Notes under the pieces: model-generated
Database searches by the model: none
What the model was told of the DNA's origin: nothing
Seen by the model: only the letters and a program-made list of their open reading frames with translations
Origin: Paracentrotus lividus
Taxonomy: Eukaryota > Echinodermata > Echinoidea > Camarodonta > Echinidae
Length of the DNA: 64,000 bases
Assembly (NCBI GenBank): GCA_940671915.1
Contig: CALNVZ010003434.1
Coordinates: forward strand, 23,592,135-23,656,134
Direction: 5' to 3'
Shown: positions 24,458 to 35,796 of the stretch, piece after piece
Numbering within the stretch: the stretch's first letter is position 1
How the letters are laid out: each line of letters opens with the position of its first letter
Position numbers and translations under genes: made by a program

Positions 24458-25747
24458 TACATTGATTGAATAACATGCGCATTGCGAAAAGGACATCACT
24501 ATTACATGTATTAGTTGCATTATCCTGTATGTGAATTCCATTTAATGAGCAAACTGTACAGACGCACACTGGATATACCCCGTAAAGCTTAAGATTTTGA
24601 ATAAAATGGCGATCTCCCTATCCTGTGACATGAATGTTGTGAGTACTCCTTTTTTAATTTCCTTTATGTTTCAGTTTTCACAAGATAGCGTTATTTTTTT
24701 TCACAATATAGATTAATGCCTATAGATCAGCAACCAGGGCGATAAAATTATGTTTGCGAAATCAATTTAATAAATTTGTGTGGTATTTACACGATAGTAA
24801 CAATCCATTAATGTGAAAATTGAAATTTAGTTCTAATAATAAATATAGGCGCCAACTTTTTCTTTTAGATTACTAGTATCTGAAGAAAGAATATTTGGAT
24901 TAGAGGCGCGAACTTGGATTCTGAAGTGGCTCTCAAGAACAAGTGTATACGCCGAAAATGCAAAAGCAGGTAGGCTACAACAAAAGTCATGATGATGCAA
25001 GCCATGGCGGCGACTCCTGGGCACCCGTGCGCCCCATTTTTGTTAATTGCCATAATGTTAACTAATTGTGCCTCCCTGTATTAATTGCGCTGTCTTCTGT
25101 TTTTAATATCATCATAATAAAATGTTTATTTTTTTTATTTATTTTTTTTAATTTTTTTTGCTCAAATTCTTGTGACAAAATGCTGTTTTTAATCGTATCT
25201 TCTTTATAATGTCTTCTAATATTTCAGATTTGACGGTCCTCTGACCAGTGGTGAAGCATATTAACCGATCGTCCGTCATGCTAAGTCTGTCACAGAAGCA
25301 GCAAGAACATCGCGGCAGAAAAGCGCGACGGACTAGCTTTTTACACAAAACCATGACGGACTAGCTGTAAAGCTAGTCCCTGGCTCAAAAGCTCGTCAGT
25401 CTGGCTCACACTACGGACTAGCTTTTAGGCTAGTCCGTCAAACTGTCGGTCACGAACGGACGACTTTTAAAATTAGTCCGTCGTGACCGACGAGGCATTA
25501 AAACTAGTCCGTCTTGACAGACTAACTTTGACCGGACTAGCTTTCAAGCTAGTCCGGTAAGAGACGGAAAGAGTTTTAAAGTTAGTCCGTAATAACCGGG
25601 GTTTGTGTTGAAGGACTAGTCCACGTGACCAGACTAGTTTTAAAGCTAGTCAGTCTGGGCATCACTACGACTAGCTTTAAAGCTAGTCGGTCTACCCGTT
25701 TAGGTTTTCAGTGGAAGGAAACTGACAAGATTATGATCAAAGAAAAT

Positions 25748-25828
25748 GGGGTACCATCGGGATTCTAACCAGAGATCTCCTGATTACCGATTCAGGTGCT
25801 CTACCAGCTGAGCTATAGTAAACCCACA
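25748..25828 (-). mobile_element. tRNA-derived SINE-like segment, minus orientation
   Basis: On the minus strand TAGCTCAGCTGGTAGAGCAC (box A) and GGTTAGAATCC (box B with one change from GGTTCGAATCC) have tRNA spacing. The ends do not form a proper acceptor stem and the anticodon loop is irregular, so a functional tRNA is unlikely. Its flank CGGGTTTCAGGGAC matches that of the plus-strand copy near 22836. Confidence 0.6.
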
Positions 25829-26655
25829 CCGGCTCCGTCCCTGAAACCCGTTAACTCTTCAATGCTCGAGTGGTCAGAAGCTATTGCAACCTGGCAAAAA
25901 ACCGAAGGACAGAAATCAACTTGGAGTAAATTCGAGGGATCACGGTGAAGTGATGCAGCGTTTTGAATATAAAGTCTTGCCAAGGTACTAAGAGTTTGTA
26001 AGAAGAAACTTAAACGAGCACTTAAAACTTGATATTGTAAATATTTCAGGAAAATACTAGGAAAATTTCTACTTTTTATGCATACAGCCCATAATACCAA
26101 CGTGTAAGAAATAGATATTGAACATTTTGAAAGATTCAATCCATCTCCTGTTTAATGAGCCAGACTAATCTCCCTGTCATGTGCTGCTTGCTTGCTTTCC
26201 TGATGAAAAGTAAACTTGTCAAAAAAAAACTATTAAAAAAAAAAAAAAAAAAAAAGCTTCTGTAACCATCAGAGATGTCTCAGTCCACATGGAATTGAAT
26301 AGATAGGCTGCAGGGCGTGGGAATGACCGGGAATACACAGAATCTATCAAGAGACTTGCAAATTTAGCTAAGATATGATGCATTTCTTTTTCTTATCTTC
26401 TTTAATCGTTGCATGCAACCGTGGAAGTATGTCTTTTCAAATTGATGTTCTTTTTTGCTTTGGTGTCTTCCAATTAACCTACAATTTTCCTTGTTCACTT
26501 GTTCTATTATTTCCATTAGTTCGATTATTATTTATTTGTTTGCTATCAGCCGAGTACTCGGATTTATCATATTACTTTTATTCATTCCTATTATTTGGGG
26601 AAGTATAAAACTTAATTTGATAACATATATCATCTGCTAAGAGCCAGTAAGACCC
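25829..26655. other. DNA without recognised genes
   Basis: A 108-codon minus-strand ORF (25813-26139) overlaps the SINE-like segment and shows no domain. A 20-base-class poly-A run lies near 26236-26255. Two plus-strand ORFs around 26375-26640 are Phe/Leu-rich and unremarkable. Confidence 0.35.
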
Positions 26656-26663
26656 CGCTGGAA

Positions 26664-26945
26664 AGAACACAGTGTCTCACAGCGTGAAACACAGTGTGCG
26701 ACACATGTGACCACACTGTGAACACAATTTGAATCCTTTACACTGGTTAATCGAGCGATTTTACACCGTGAATCACCCCCCCACACTGTAAGGGAGTAAA
26801 TTCACAGTGTGAAACCGATGCAAACACAACGGAAACCCAAACCACAGTGTAAAATCATCTTCACACATGTACATTTCAGCACTGTGAATTACGTCTTCAC
26901 ATAATAGGGAGTAAATTCACAGTGCGAAACCGAACATCACTATGT
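26664..26945. repeat. Cluster of CACAGTGTG / CACACTGTG motifs
   Basis: About a dozen near-copies of ACACAGTGTGAA in both orientations lie within 280 bases at irregular spacing, including two copies of GGGAGTAAATTCACAGTG (about 26792 and 26910). The motif is itself nearly palindromic. It may be the subterminal array of an element whose ends I could not define. Confidence 0.6.
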
Positions 26946-27171
26946 GACCAGGGGATAATGTTAAAGTATGTAAAAGAGTAAGTTCTAGCCAGGACCAGTC
27001 GATTTGTGTATAGATGCATTATAATCCAACATGTCAGCTTTGGTTCTCTTGCGTCTTTTCTGATGTACGTATATACTATTCCCTTGCTTAACTTATTAAC
27101 CTGATATCACCTGGTCCCATCTTCCGCATCTACTCATCGATTTGTTGATTCATCCGCAGAGGTACACTCAC

Positions 27172-27385
27172 AGCTTCTCTCTTTCTCTCTTTTCCCTATC
27201 TCTCTCTCTCTCTCTCTCTCTTCCCTCTCTCTCTCTCTCTTTCTTTCTTTTCTCTCTCTCTCTTTCTCTAATTTATTCTTTCTCTCTCTCTCTCTTTCTT
27301 TTCCCTCTCTCTCTCTTTCTTTCTTTTCCCTCTCTCTCTTTCTCGAATTCATTTTTTCCCTCTCTCTCTCTCCCCCCCCCCTCCG
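27172..27385. repeat. CT-rich simple sequence
   Basis: Long CTCTCT/CTTTCT tract ending in a C run. The Ser/Leu and Arg/Glu ORFs on the two strands are products of the repeat. Confidence 0.95.
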
Positions 27386-27429
27386 TGATTGATTTCCTCC
27401 CCATTGACTTTACGTATAGAGTTTGAACA

Positions 27430-28300
27430 AAAAGTGAACAAACGTCAAATATTGCCCATTTTCATTGTCAATTTTTTGTTCGTTATACTGTGAGTTAATT
27501 CCTGAAACTTGGCACAAATTTTTAGGAAGTCATTAACTAACAGGAACTTTGGTCAAATTGAGAATCGGACGTACCATTAGGCCGTGCCAGGGCCGTAAAC
27601 TTTCTTCATTTTTTCATGTTTTTCTCATATCTTGTGTTCACTGAAGCATGAAAAATCGGGATTTTTGCGAAAATGAAATTAAATGAATACTTTCAAACGA
27701 ATTGTTACGGTTAAGCAAAGTAAGCAATTTAATTTTGGTCTCTAAATAAAAAAACAGCTTTTCCAGTGCCACGTGCTCACTGAAGCATGAAAGTTGTAAT
27801 AAATGCAATATGATCATGTACACACGTGCAACGGTCATGAAAATAATACAAAAACAGATATTCACATGATGTTTAGTGTACAAAATGGAAAGAATACTTA
27901 CTTAGTGTTTTCACATGGTATTTTATGGTGTTCATTCGACCGTGAATTGATTTAATTTTTTTGCAAAAGTTAAAAACACTCTTCCTAGACATGAATCTCA
28001 TCATATTTGATCAATTTCACCATGGATAAAATGTAAAAATTGCAGTTTTGGCATTTTTTGCTGCATGCTCACTCAACCGTGAAATTTCACGCAAATGTCC
28101 TTTGCGTATGTTTGGAAGCACGTTTTGCGTACATTCTGATGCGTGAAACGTTTAAAATCTAAAAATTTGGTCCGATATCATTGAATCAAGTTGTGATTTT
28201 AGGCTTGCGAACTTCAAAAAATGACATTTTTGCATTCAACCATTGCTCACTGAAGCATGACTTCATGATATTCCCTAAAATTCGCTCCCATGGTAGCTAA
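27430..28300. repeat. Diverged tandem repeat of about 140-175 bp units
   Basis: TGYTCACTGAAGCATGA or its relatives (TGTTCATTCGACCGTGA, TGCTCACTCAACCGTGA) occur near 27636, 27775, 27929, 28066 and 28243. The two motif types ...GAAGCATGA and ...AACCGTGA are used in turn. The left part (27480-27650) matches the dispersed copy at 7130-7500. Confidence 0.6.
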
Positions 28301-28965
28301 TTAGATTCCCTACATGGACATATAATTAGATTTTTTGAATTCCTCATATTTAAAAAAATATTGATATTTCAAATAGGGGGAACTTTCTTTCTGTGTTGTG
28401 TTTATATACCTAGATTTAAACTTCATCTCTTAAAAATAAGAGTAAAGAACTGTCTCACATTTTTGATGTTATACTCTGTATTGTTTTAAACAATAAAACA
28501 TTGAGTAAGAGCTCATCAAATCATTTCCACAGTTACAACAATGTAACTCAAATATTGTGTATCATGTGCATTGTATTACAAGTGATACATAAATCATGTA
28601 AATGAATATATAATTGGCTTAATTTGGAGCTAATAGTATGCACCTTCACGATCAAAACTTTTCCCTCTATCAATACGAATTGTGTGACAACAATAATGGT
28701 CTTTAATTGAACAATGCTTCGCAGCCAAAGGCTGAATTGTGCATGTTTATAATCATTTCAAGTATACATTTGATTATACTTTACACGATTAATAACAGCT
28801 TTTAAAATGAAATGATTTACCGTATTTTTACATTGAATAAGAATAGGTAATTACACATAAAGATAAAATAACATAAAAATTATAAAACAGAAATATACAT
28901 GGTTAAAATGCAAGAGAGACTAAAACTTTCTATAAAATGAGATTCATGTTTATGAAAAATGTTTC
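28301..28965. other. AT-rich DNA without recognised features
   Basis: No ORF or repeat of note. It adjoins the LINE remnant on its right. Confidence 0.35.
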
Positions 28966-28969
28966 CGTT

Positions 28970-29794
28970 ATTCTCCAAATATGCAGTACTCAAAAGCTGG
29001 CAAGATATTCCAAATTCTAAAAAGATTCGTATTTCGAAAGTTCTGGTGTTGCAATTTTTTTTTCGTTGAAAAGTTCAGATATTTAAAGGGTGCATATTTG
29101 TATGCTACGACATAATTATGCATTGGTATAGTAATTTTGGCTTTGTAGATTGAGTTTTACTTTTAAATTGATTCTACCTTTACATGTACATGTATATTGT
29201 AAGAGATAATCAGTAATGTAATTCATTTAAATTCCGAATTTTGCAGGTTACATGAGCTAAGTGCCGAATCGTAAGTTACATAGTTTGGACCCAACATAAT
29301 TCTACATGCTGTTTTCTGTAGGCCTATCTGTTCAAGTTTGTATCTTTGTTCTTGCGTAAGTGACCCAGTGAATACAGGTGCACCATATTCAAGAATTGGT
29401 CGGATATATACCCACGACAGACGGTTAACAAATCACATGTGGGGAGATTAAAATTCTTCAGGCAACGCAACATATACAACTTCCTGTTGCCTCTTTTTAC
29501 CAAATCAGTAACATGGGCATCCCATTTCAAGGTGTTTTATACAACGATATCTAAGATTTTTGCTTCAGAGACGATTTTAAGGACATCATTGCATATCATC
29601 AAAGGTAAAATTTGGGGTAGTTCTTTCATGAATGAAACAGTCATCGTTGCACATTTTAGTGGATTGAGAAGCATATTAGTTTGTTGAGACCATGTACATA
29701 ACTTTTCGATTTCATTCTGCATAGATGTTGGTTCAGAATGATTACGGCTTTCAACAATAGTCAAGTCATCAACATACTTGTAATAAGGTGAAGC
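28970..29794 (-). pseudogene. Broken LINE (CR1/L2/Jockey-like) reverse transcriptase, carboxyl-terminal part
   Basis: Reading leftward from 29794, the frame gives SPYYKYVDDLTIVESRNHSE with the catalytic YVDD (29765-29776). Then come a palm/thumb region with LLNPLKCATMTVSFMKELP, EAKILDIVV, LKWDAHVTDLVKRGNRKLYM and LRCLKNFNLP. This order is typical of the RT end of CR1/L2/Jockey-class LINEs. An in-frame TAA separates DIVV from NTLKW (Gln expected), and the frame shifts after CRGYI, continuing as RPILEYGAPVFTGSLTQEQR. A diverged tail near 28975-29080 reads like the usual RNTNLFRIWN-type C-terminus. The 5' part is cut by an ATT microsatellite. It is inactive. Confidence 0.82.
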
Positions 29795-29807
29795 ATTATT
29801 ATTATTA

Positions 29808-29850
<43 letters not shown>

Positions 29851-29910
29851 TATTATTTTATTATTATTATTATTATTACAATTATCATTACTATTATTAT
29901 TATTGTTATC
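29795..29910. repeat. ATT microsatellite
   Basis: More than thirty ATT units with a few C substitutions, abutting the broken LINE. Confidence 0.97.
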
Positions 29911-29953
29911 GTTTAAGGATCATTAGAATGAGACCTTAATTGCTTTGCAATAT

Positions 29954-30241
29954 TTAAATAAGCAGAAAAAACAGTTCTTTTGCAGCGACTTTCGCAAAAC
30001 CAGTCCAAGTCGATGTATCAGTTGGCACGTAACCTTCTACCGTGGCTCTAAGTAGAGCTTTTCCCACACTCCATGCCCAGTCCTTCAAGAATGTTCCATA
30101 GGGCGCCCAGCCGCTTTCTTTAGATTCCGCCAAGGTGCATTGATTCATGGTGAGTTCAGTCGCGAAATCTGCCATAATTCCTTTGAAACACCAGGTCTTC
30201 TCCGGACCGAAATAAAGAAATTTAGAGAAATTACACGTCAA
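29954..30241 (-). CDS. Unrecognised Trp-rich ORF, 95 codons
   Basis: The frame runs from ATG (30241 leftward) to TAA, and a second in-frame ATG begins MADFATELTMNQCTLAESKE. It contains WAPYGTFLKDWAWSVGKALL and EGYVPTDTSTWTGFAKVAAK, balanced in acidic, basic and aromatic residues and with higher GC than its surroundings, unlike the low-complexity ORFs elsewhere in the window. No domain, signal peptide or membrane segment is recognised. It could be an exon of a host gene, a retroposed fragment or part of an unknown element. Neighbours are a LINE remnant and microsatellite on one side and a repeat on the other, which favours an element-derived or dead sequence. Confidence 0.3.
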   Translation of the reverse strand: MTCNFSKFLYFGPEKTWCFKGIMADFATELTMNQCTLAESKESGWAPYGTFLKDWAWSVGKALLRATVEGYVPTDTSTWTGFAKVAAKELFFLLI

Positions 30242-30608
30242 TAGACCAGTTAACTAACATATTCAAATTTTCTGCATACTTTTTAAACAAAGATTGTTCT
30301 GGACAATCTAAAAACTTGTCAGAGGCTTGCCCGACATAGCAACAACTAATGCATGCAAACTGAATTACATGTATTGTAGTTAATTCTTTTATTGCAGGTT
30401 GTTTGAATACCTTGTTACTAGGTCGCCAGGAAATATTTGAAAAATATGAATATGTTAGTAAACCGGTCTATTGAAAGCCTAGGCCTATATATGGAAAGGT
30501 ACATAATATGACAATACAGCTGGCAGCGGGGATTACAGTTTGGTCAGAGAGAATATAATGGAGAGGTGCGAGTTCGCCTTTTTGCATGTAAAACAGTAGT
30601 AGGCCTAT
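30242..30608. repeat. Third, diverged copy of the 23836-24457 repeat
   Basis: AAACAAAGATTGTTCTGGAC, AATCTAAA, GACATAGCAACAACT and TTGAATACCTTGTTACTA follow the same order as in the duplicated segment inside the CACTG-ended element. The rest is AT-rich. Confidence 0.5.
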
Positions 30609-31597
30609 TAGTGTCGTGAGGCCACAAATGGAAAGAATATGGGCTTCGTTTATATGGGCTTCGTCTATTGATCACACGAATCAAAATAATGTCGCCAATT
30701 TTTTAATTGACCTTTTGTGACCCAAAATGAAGGTCGAAGGTCAGGGTTCATTAATATAAACATAATTTTGTTCAAATTGTGCCAAACTTGGTATCTAACT
30801 ATAGGTAATTTTATAATTAGGAATTAAGTCTCTTTACATTTTTTCACCCGACCAGCCAGTTTTGAGCAATATGCAAATTAGTCCATTCATGCATAATTCA
30901 ATGCATAATAAAATCAAGCTTACGGGCAATCAGACAAGCCATATCCATAGACAATATTAATAACAACTAAGAATACAACATGTATCATACTAGCCTGATA
31001 TTGTTGACATATTCTAATAAAATATGACCTTGAATTTATGTCAAAGGTCAATTTATATGATGATTAACAACCTGAAAATGGCATCATTTTAGCAAAAACC
31101 TCATTTTCTGTGAACTTTGACCTTATATCTAGGTCAATTGTTTCATTAAAAAATATGACAACCTCTATTTTTGGTTGATGTCATCAAGGTAAATATATTC
31201 ATGTTAATTTTCAACATAGTTAAACTTATACAACCAATAGGTCAAATGTCAAAGCTCAAGAAAGACGTTCTGGCCATAGATTTTGGTCTTGACCATGTCT
31301 TATTGGGCCGTATTACTTGAAACTTTTTTTGGACATTGGCAATGTATTCTGCTTGATCCCATGAACCAGGAATTTTTGTTTTCATTGACTTATGACCTGT
31401 AAATAAGGTGAAAATTCCAAACAATACTTAGTTTTTGCTATTTCCAGGTTTGTTAGCAGTATGTCATTTGAATTTTGACCTTATCGATCTTGAGGTCATA
31501 TGAATCATTAAAAAAGAGTAGCAAAGTTGATATTCGGATTCATGGGTTCAAGGAGAACAAAAGTAACTATGGTTATCAAATCAATAAGCTATTTGTA

Positions 31598-33269
31598 CAT
31601 TGTAGTATTATGTATCCGGTATTCTATTACTTTTAGGGTTTTTTTTGCTGCTATTGAATGAAGTCACATAGTTTCTAAGAGTTGATAAATTTGCTTCCAT
31701 GCTACAGTGACATGATAAAACATGATATATACAGTACGAAGTCATCAAAATAATCCTTTAACATAACAAATCGACACGTAATTGTTATGACTCTGTTCCA
31801 GCGAAATCGGTATTCATAAATTATGTCTCTAGTTCAAGTCACTTGGGTCAGAATACACTTCATGGTTGGAAGTTTGTCGTACGTAGATGATACATGTGAA
31901 GAGAAAAAGTCAAAAGTTGCTACATACTGTTAACACAGTCAACCCCGTCTTCGACGAAATCGTACAGTTGGGTTCAATGACTTAGACTTTCAGGTCTTCT
32001 CTTGTTTTATTCGACCCTTCAAGATCAGGCTTATCATGTTGGTTATTGCGTGTTTTACTTATTTTTTTGAGATCAAATCATGTTTCTACATGTACGATAT
32101 CAAATAGATTCATCTCAGGCAGGGTTGACTGTATATTTAAAAAAATACTTGAGCAGTGAGCACGTATGTTTGTAACCTATATACAACCAATGGTCTAGTC
32201 CACGTCCTGGACGATATAATATGATGCCCCTCGCCTTTCCGATCTACGCTAGTCCGCTGCGCGCGATTCCTAAATTCACTTCACCCAACGAATTCACTTA
32301 TCCCCACGAATTCACTTTCTCGAAAAATTAGATAGTGATATTCTGCGTGTACGTGTACGTTATGTGGGTACGTACGCGCCGTGTGTGCGTATGTATGGTA
32401 ATACCAGTGAAATAATGAACTACAGTCCAGGGGGTGGACTACCAATGGTCACGATGTGGGCGCTGACATATTGACAGATATATAAGAATAGCTTCAAGAG
32501 GCCGCTGATTATTTTCTCGCTTTGTCTGTCTCCAATGCTGATATAATTTTTCAACATTTTCAGTAAAATATTTAATGAGATTTACAAAGTTTTAGTCTCA
32601 CATTTACTCGTGATTTGCTTAAATCTTTCATCTAAATTAACAATTAAGGCAATTGGGTTTAAGTTACACTTACAGAGACTCAATTGCTGATAGACTGCAC
32701 TTGAAGCAAGGTTACAACCATAAATAGCGCCACCGGAAAGCTGCCACAAGTGGCAGCGTTCTGAGGGAAACCCGTCAAATTTTATCAAGTTCAATTTGGA
32801 ATGATTAAAACTACCACTAAGAGTAGGTAAAAATCAGCAAAAATATAAGTTATGTAATGCCACTTACATAAACAGACATGTCGCAAATCATACCTTCCTA
32901 AAAACTGCGTGCACTGGAATAAATCTTGTATTTTCCAGCCCATTACAGAATCTCATCCGATCTCCGTGAAAATCGAGCATACAGCTATTGCCGATGTTGC
33001 GCATGCGTGTTGCAAACTGACCACCACGAATGGGACTCAATTAACTACACAAGAACGGCAATTCTGATGCCATTTCTTTTCTTTTTGATCATCAAAAACA
33101 AGGTTAGTCAACCGCATAGGATTGTAAGAACATAAACGAACAAATAAAGTAGTTTGGTCAATTTTATATTCCATAATTTTGAAATTATAGCCTGGAAAAG
33201 CGAAGGCACCTCATGTTTTCATGCTAGTCAACTCGCAGCAGCAGTTAGTGAGGCCATAAACTGCCCCTT
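31598..33269. other. Interior of the split foldback element: no recognised gene
   Basis: Mixed-composition DNA with GTACGTAC-type words near 32350-32395 and a GC-richer patch near 32230-32350. ORFs at 32582-32794 and 32926-33135 have no recognised domain. Confidence 0.3.
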
Positions 33270-33830
33270 TCACTACCTTTTAACCCAATTTTTCTTCTTC
33301 CGAATTTGCAGTGTCTATTTTGTTTGTTGTATCTAGTCTAATAGTATATCTACGACACTCTTGTAAAATTTGGTAAGGTGAACATGAATAATGTTTTTTT
33401 TTAAATCTAGGATTAGATTTATTGGTCTGACGTCTTTTAATTATCGACAAAAACATAATATGTGGGACTATGCGTCATGAATAATCATCATATGCTAATA
33501 TGGCTTTGTTCATTCAATACCGGTTCAGTGATTCTCTCATTAACATTTCAATAGGTTCCCGGCGTGACTGCCGACTTGTAATCACTACCTTTTAACCCAA
33601 TTTGTCTTCTTCCGAATTTGCAGTGTCTATATTGTTTGTTGTATCTTGTCTAATAGTATATCTATGACACTCTTGGGAAGTTTGGTAAGGTGAACATGAG
33701 AAATATTTTTTTTAAATATAGAATTAGATTGGACTGACGTCTTTCAATTATACTACAAAAACGTATATGTGTGGGACTACGCATCATGAATATGCATTAT
33801 CAGGCCTGCGCGGCATTGTTCATTGAATCA
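33270..33830 (+). repeat. Tandem duplication of about 310 bp
   Basis: CACTACCTTTTAACCCAATT at about 33271 and 33584 starts two copies that both continue with TTCTTCCGAATTTGCAGTGT, TTGTTTGTTGTATC, CTAATAGTATATCTA and GGTAAGGTGAACATGA. Divergence is moderate. CTTCCGAATTTGCAG resembles a splice acceptor but no coding frame follows. Confidence 0.75.
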
Positions 33831-33864
33831 ACATAATGATCGCGGCGAACATACGTGTAAGATA

Positions 33865-34746
33865 GGGGAGACCGGGGACAATTGTAACACTTTTTTCCAA
33901 ATTTGACTTATCAACTTTATTATAACTAAATACTTGCTTTAAAAAAAAAGAAAAACGAAATTTGGATATCTTAGCTCGACATACGAATAGGTTTGGGTTA
34001 AATAAAACTATTTAATTTTGAAGCCATTGTCATTTCAAAACACGAGGTCGAGTGTTACAATTGCCCCTAAACCAGGGGCAATTGTAACACGCTATGGGGG
34101 CAATTGTAACACATGAAATTGTAACATTTTGCCTTTCTTTATCAAAGCTATGCACTTGACAGATCCAAGATTCAAACAACATTAACCACATAAGCTAATT
34201 ATCATAAAACATGACAATTCTTGACTGAAGTTACATTATATTTTCCACTTGTTATATACATGGCATGGGATTATTGCAGAAGTTTACGTGCTCTGTACGG
34301 GCGATGACAGCGCGCTGAATTGTCCCGCGGCTAGGTACCGGGCAAAAGTATTTCCTAAGCGGCATTGTTACTATTGCCCCTGTGGTGGGCGACCATATTT
34401 GTAGAGATTTTTTTCTATCTTAGCTGAGGTATAAATCGTTGAAACGTTAGCAAAATATGGCCTAAGGACATAATTACTAAATATATAAAACTGACAGCCG
34501 TAGCTCATCCATATATTTGTCCAGAAGAAAAACAATGAGTAATGTGAAATATTACTTTCCTACTCAAAAAACGATTTTTCTGCTGTAGAAAGTTCCACGA
34601 ACCGTTAAATCTGCTAATACTCAAACAGCATGTGGAGCGATGAAATGCGCATGCTCTGTACAAATTTCAAGTTTGTAGCGTGTTTCTACTAGGGATGGGA
34701 GCCCCTGTTACAATTGCCCCGTGTTAAAATTGTCCCCGGTCTCCCC
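33865..34746. mobile_element. TA-flanked MITE with GGGGCAATTGTAACA motifs, copy 1
   Basis: Ends GGGGAGACCGGGGACAATTG and CAATTGCCCC...TTGTCCCCGGTCTCCCC are inverted repeats flanked by TA (33863-33864 and 34747-34748), as in Tc1/mariner-type insertion. The motif GGGGCAATTGTAACA recurs inside in both orientations (about 34054, 34074, 34098 and 34706). No coding capacity. A second copy in reverse orientation is split between 37955-38320 and 42641-43056. Confidence 0.82.
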
Positions 34747-34748
34747 TA

Positions 34749-35151
34749 CGGATTTGTGTAACTACAGATATAATAGTGGAGTTTCAACTGTGGGGTGTAT
34801 TTGGTCCGCGGTGATAAATAACAGAGCTTATTGTTTTTTTTTTGTTTTTTTTTCAGGGGTTATACTGAGGCATAGGACCGGTTTACAAAGAGACTTCCTC
34901 CTATTTTGTGCTTGGTACTGGGTCTATTTTTGTTCATTGTACATATTTCCATAAATAGTCTTTTTGTCATTTAAGTTCCTCCTTTTTTCCCCCTCATTAT
35001 CTTTATCAGTAGGCCTATTTTTATTATTATTATTGTTATTGTTGTTGCATTTTTTTTGTAATTATTGATACAATGTTTTTAATGACCTGTACACATTGAT
35101 TTGTCTTGATTGAATAAAAACTCAATTAAAAAAAAATTTAAAAAAATAAAA
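34749..35151. other. AT-rich DNA without recognised genes
   Basis: Poly-T tracts, an ATT-rich patch near 35020-35045 and an A-rich run near 35125-35155, at the point where the foldback right arm resumes. Confidence 0.35.
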
Positions 35152-35796
35152 AAAATCAATAAGCCATAATATTGCCCAATGGGACAAAGGTCAACTGAAT
35201 ACCCACAAAGAAGTTCAAGGAATATGTAAGGGCCAAAGTTTTCTGTCTTGACCCGGCATAGTTATGTTTTGCCTTATAGCTTAATCATTTTGATAACTGC
35301 TTCTTTAACAACATATAATTTATCATGACCTCAAGATATGGTCAGAGTTAAAATAAAAAAAAAAATAAAAAAAATGGAAATAGCAGAAACTATGTATTGT
35401 CTGGACTTTTCATTATAATTAAAGGTCATAAGTCAATGAAAACGAACATTTCCTGGTCAACAGTGTTAAATGAAATATTCCAAGTAATACGGCCCAATAA
35501 GACTAAGGTCTAAGCCAAAATCTTTGGCCAATTTAAACCTCTTTCTTTAAATTTGACCTTTGACCTTTGGTTGTATAAGCTTAACTATGTTGGTAACCAA
35601 CATGAATAGGGTACATGCAGGTAATATGGACCACCTAACGTATTGGTTGTATAAGCCTAACTATGTTGGTAACTAACATGAATAGGGTACATGCAGGTAC
35701 ACCTAAGCTCATTTGCGTAATTTGCATAAAATTACAAAAGGACACATAGCCTTATTTCATTTAATTTATTTTAATTTTATTTATTCGTCCAAAGGT

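Larger units (their letters stand above)
23509..25713. mobile_element. CACTG-ended (EnSpm/CACTA-like) non-autonomous element with palindrome arrays
   Basis: Ends CACTGAAAACCTAA and TTTAGGTTTTCAGTG are inverted copies flanked by GA (23507-23508 and 25714-25715). Both subterminal regions (about 23524-23720 and 25220-25695) are arrays of short inverted motifs built on GACTAGCTTTAAAGCTAGTC. The core includes a perfect 28-bp palindrome (23538-23565) and a perfect 34-bp palindrome (23647-23680). CACTR ends, 2-3-bp duplications and arrays of short subterminal repeats are the known hallmarks of CACTA elements. No transposase was seen; the interior holds a duplicated AT-rich segment and a smaller MITE. 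Confidence 0.72.
30611..35715. mobile_element. Foldback element rich in AGGTCA half-sites, copy A, split by a 3.5-kb insertion
   Basis: A left arm (30611 to about 31597) and a right arm (about 35152-35715) match the left and right arms of the copy at 48364-49850. Left-arm phrases such as AGAATATGGGCTTCG, TTTTTTAATTGACC and ATGACATTTTGATGACC-like sequences recur there. The left arm stops within ATCAATAAGC and the right arm resumes at ATCAATAAGCCATAATATTG. The sequence between, which contains a TA element at 33865-34746, was inserted or rearranged in. TA precedes the left end. A perfect TGACCTTTGACCT lies at 35554-35566. A 60-bp piece of the right arm is duplicated (35572-35632 and 35641-35700). 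Confidence 0.7.

Noticed and set aside
25748-25828. Possible tRNA gene on the minus strand
   Set aside because: Box A and box B are recognisable, but the T-loop has a C-to-A change, the acceptor stem does not pair and the flanks match another tRNA-like copy near 22836. It is a SINE.
27134-27426. Arg/Glu-rich and Ser/Leu-rich ORFs on opposite strands
   Set aside because: Both are translations of a CT-rich simple repeat.
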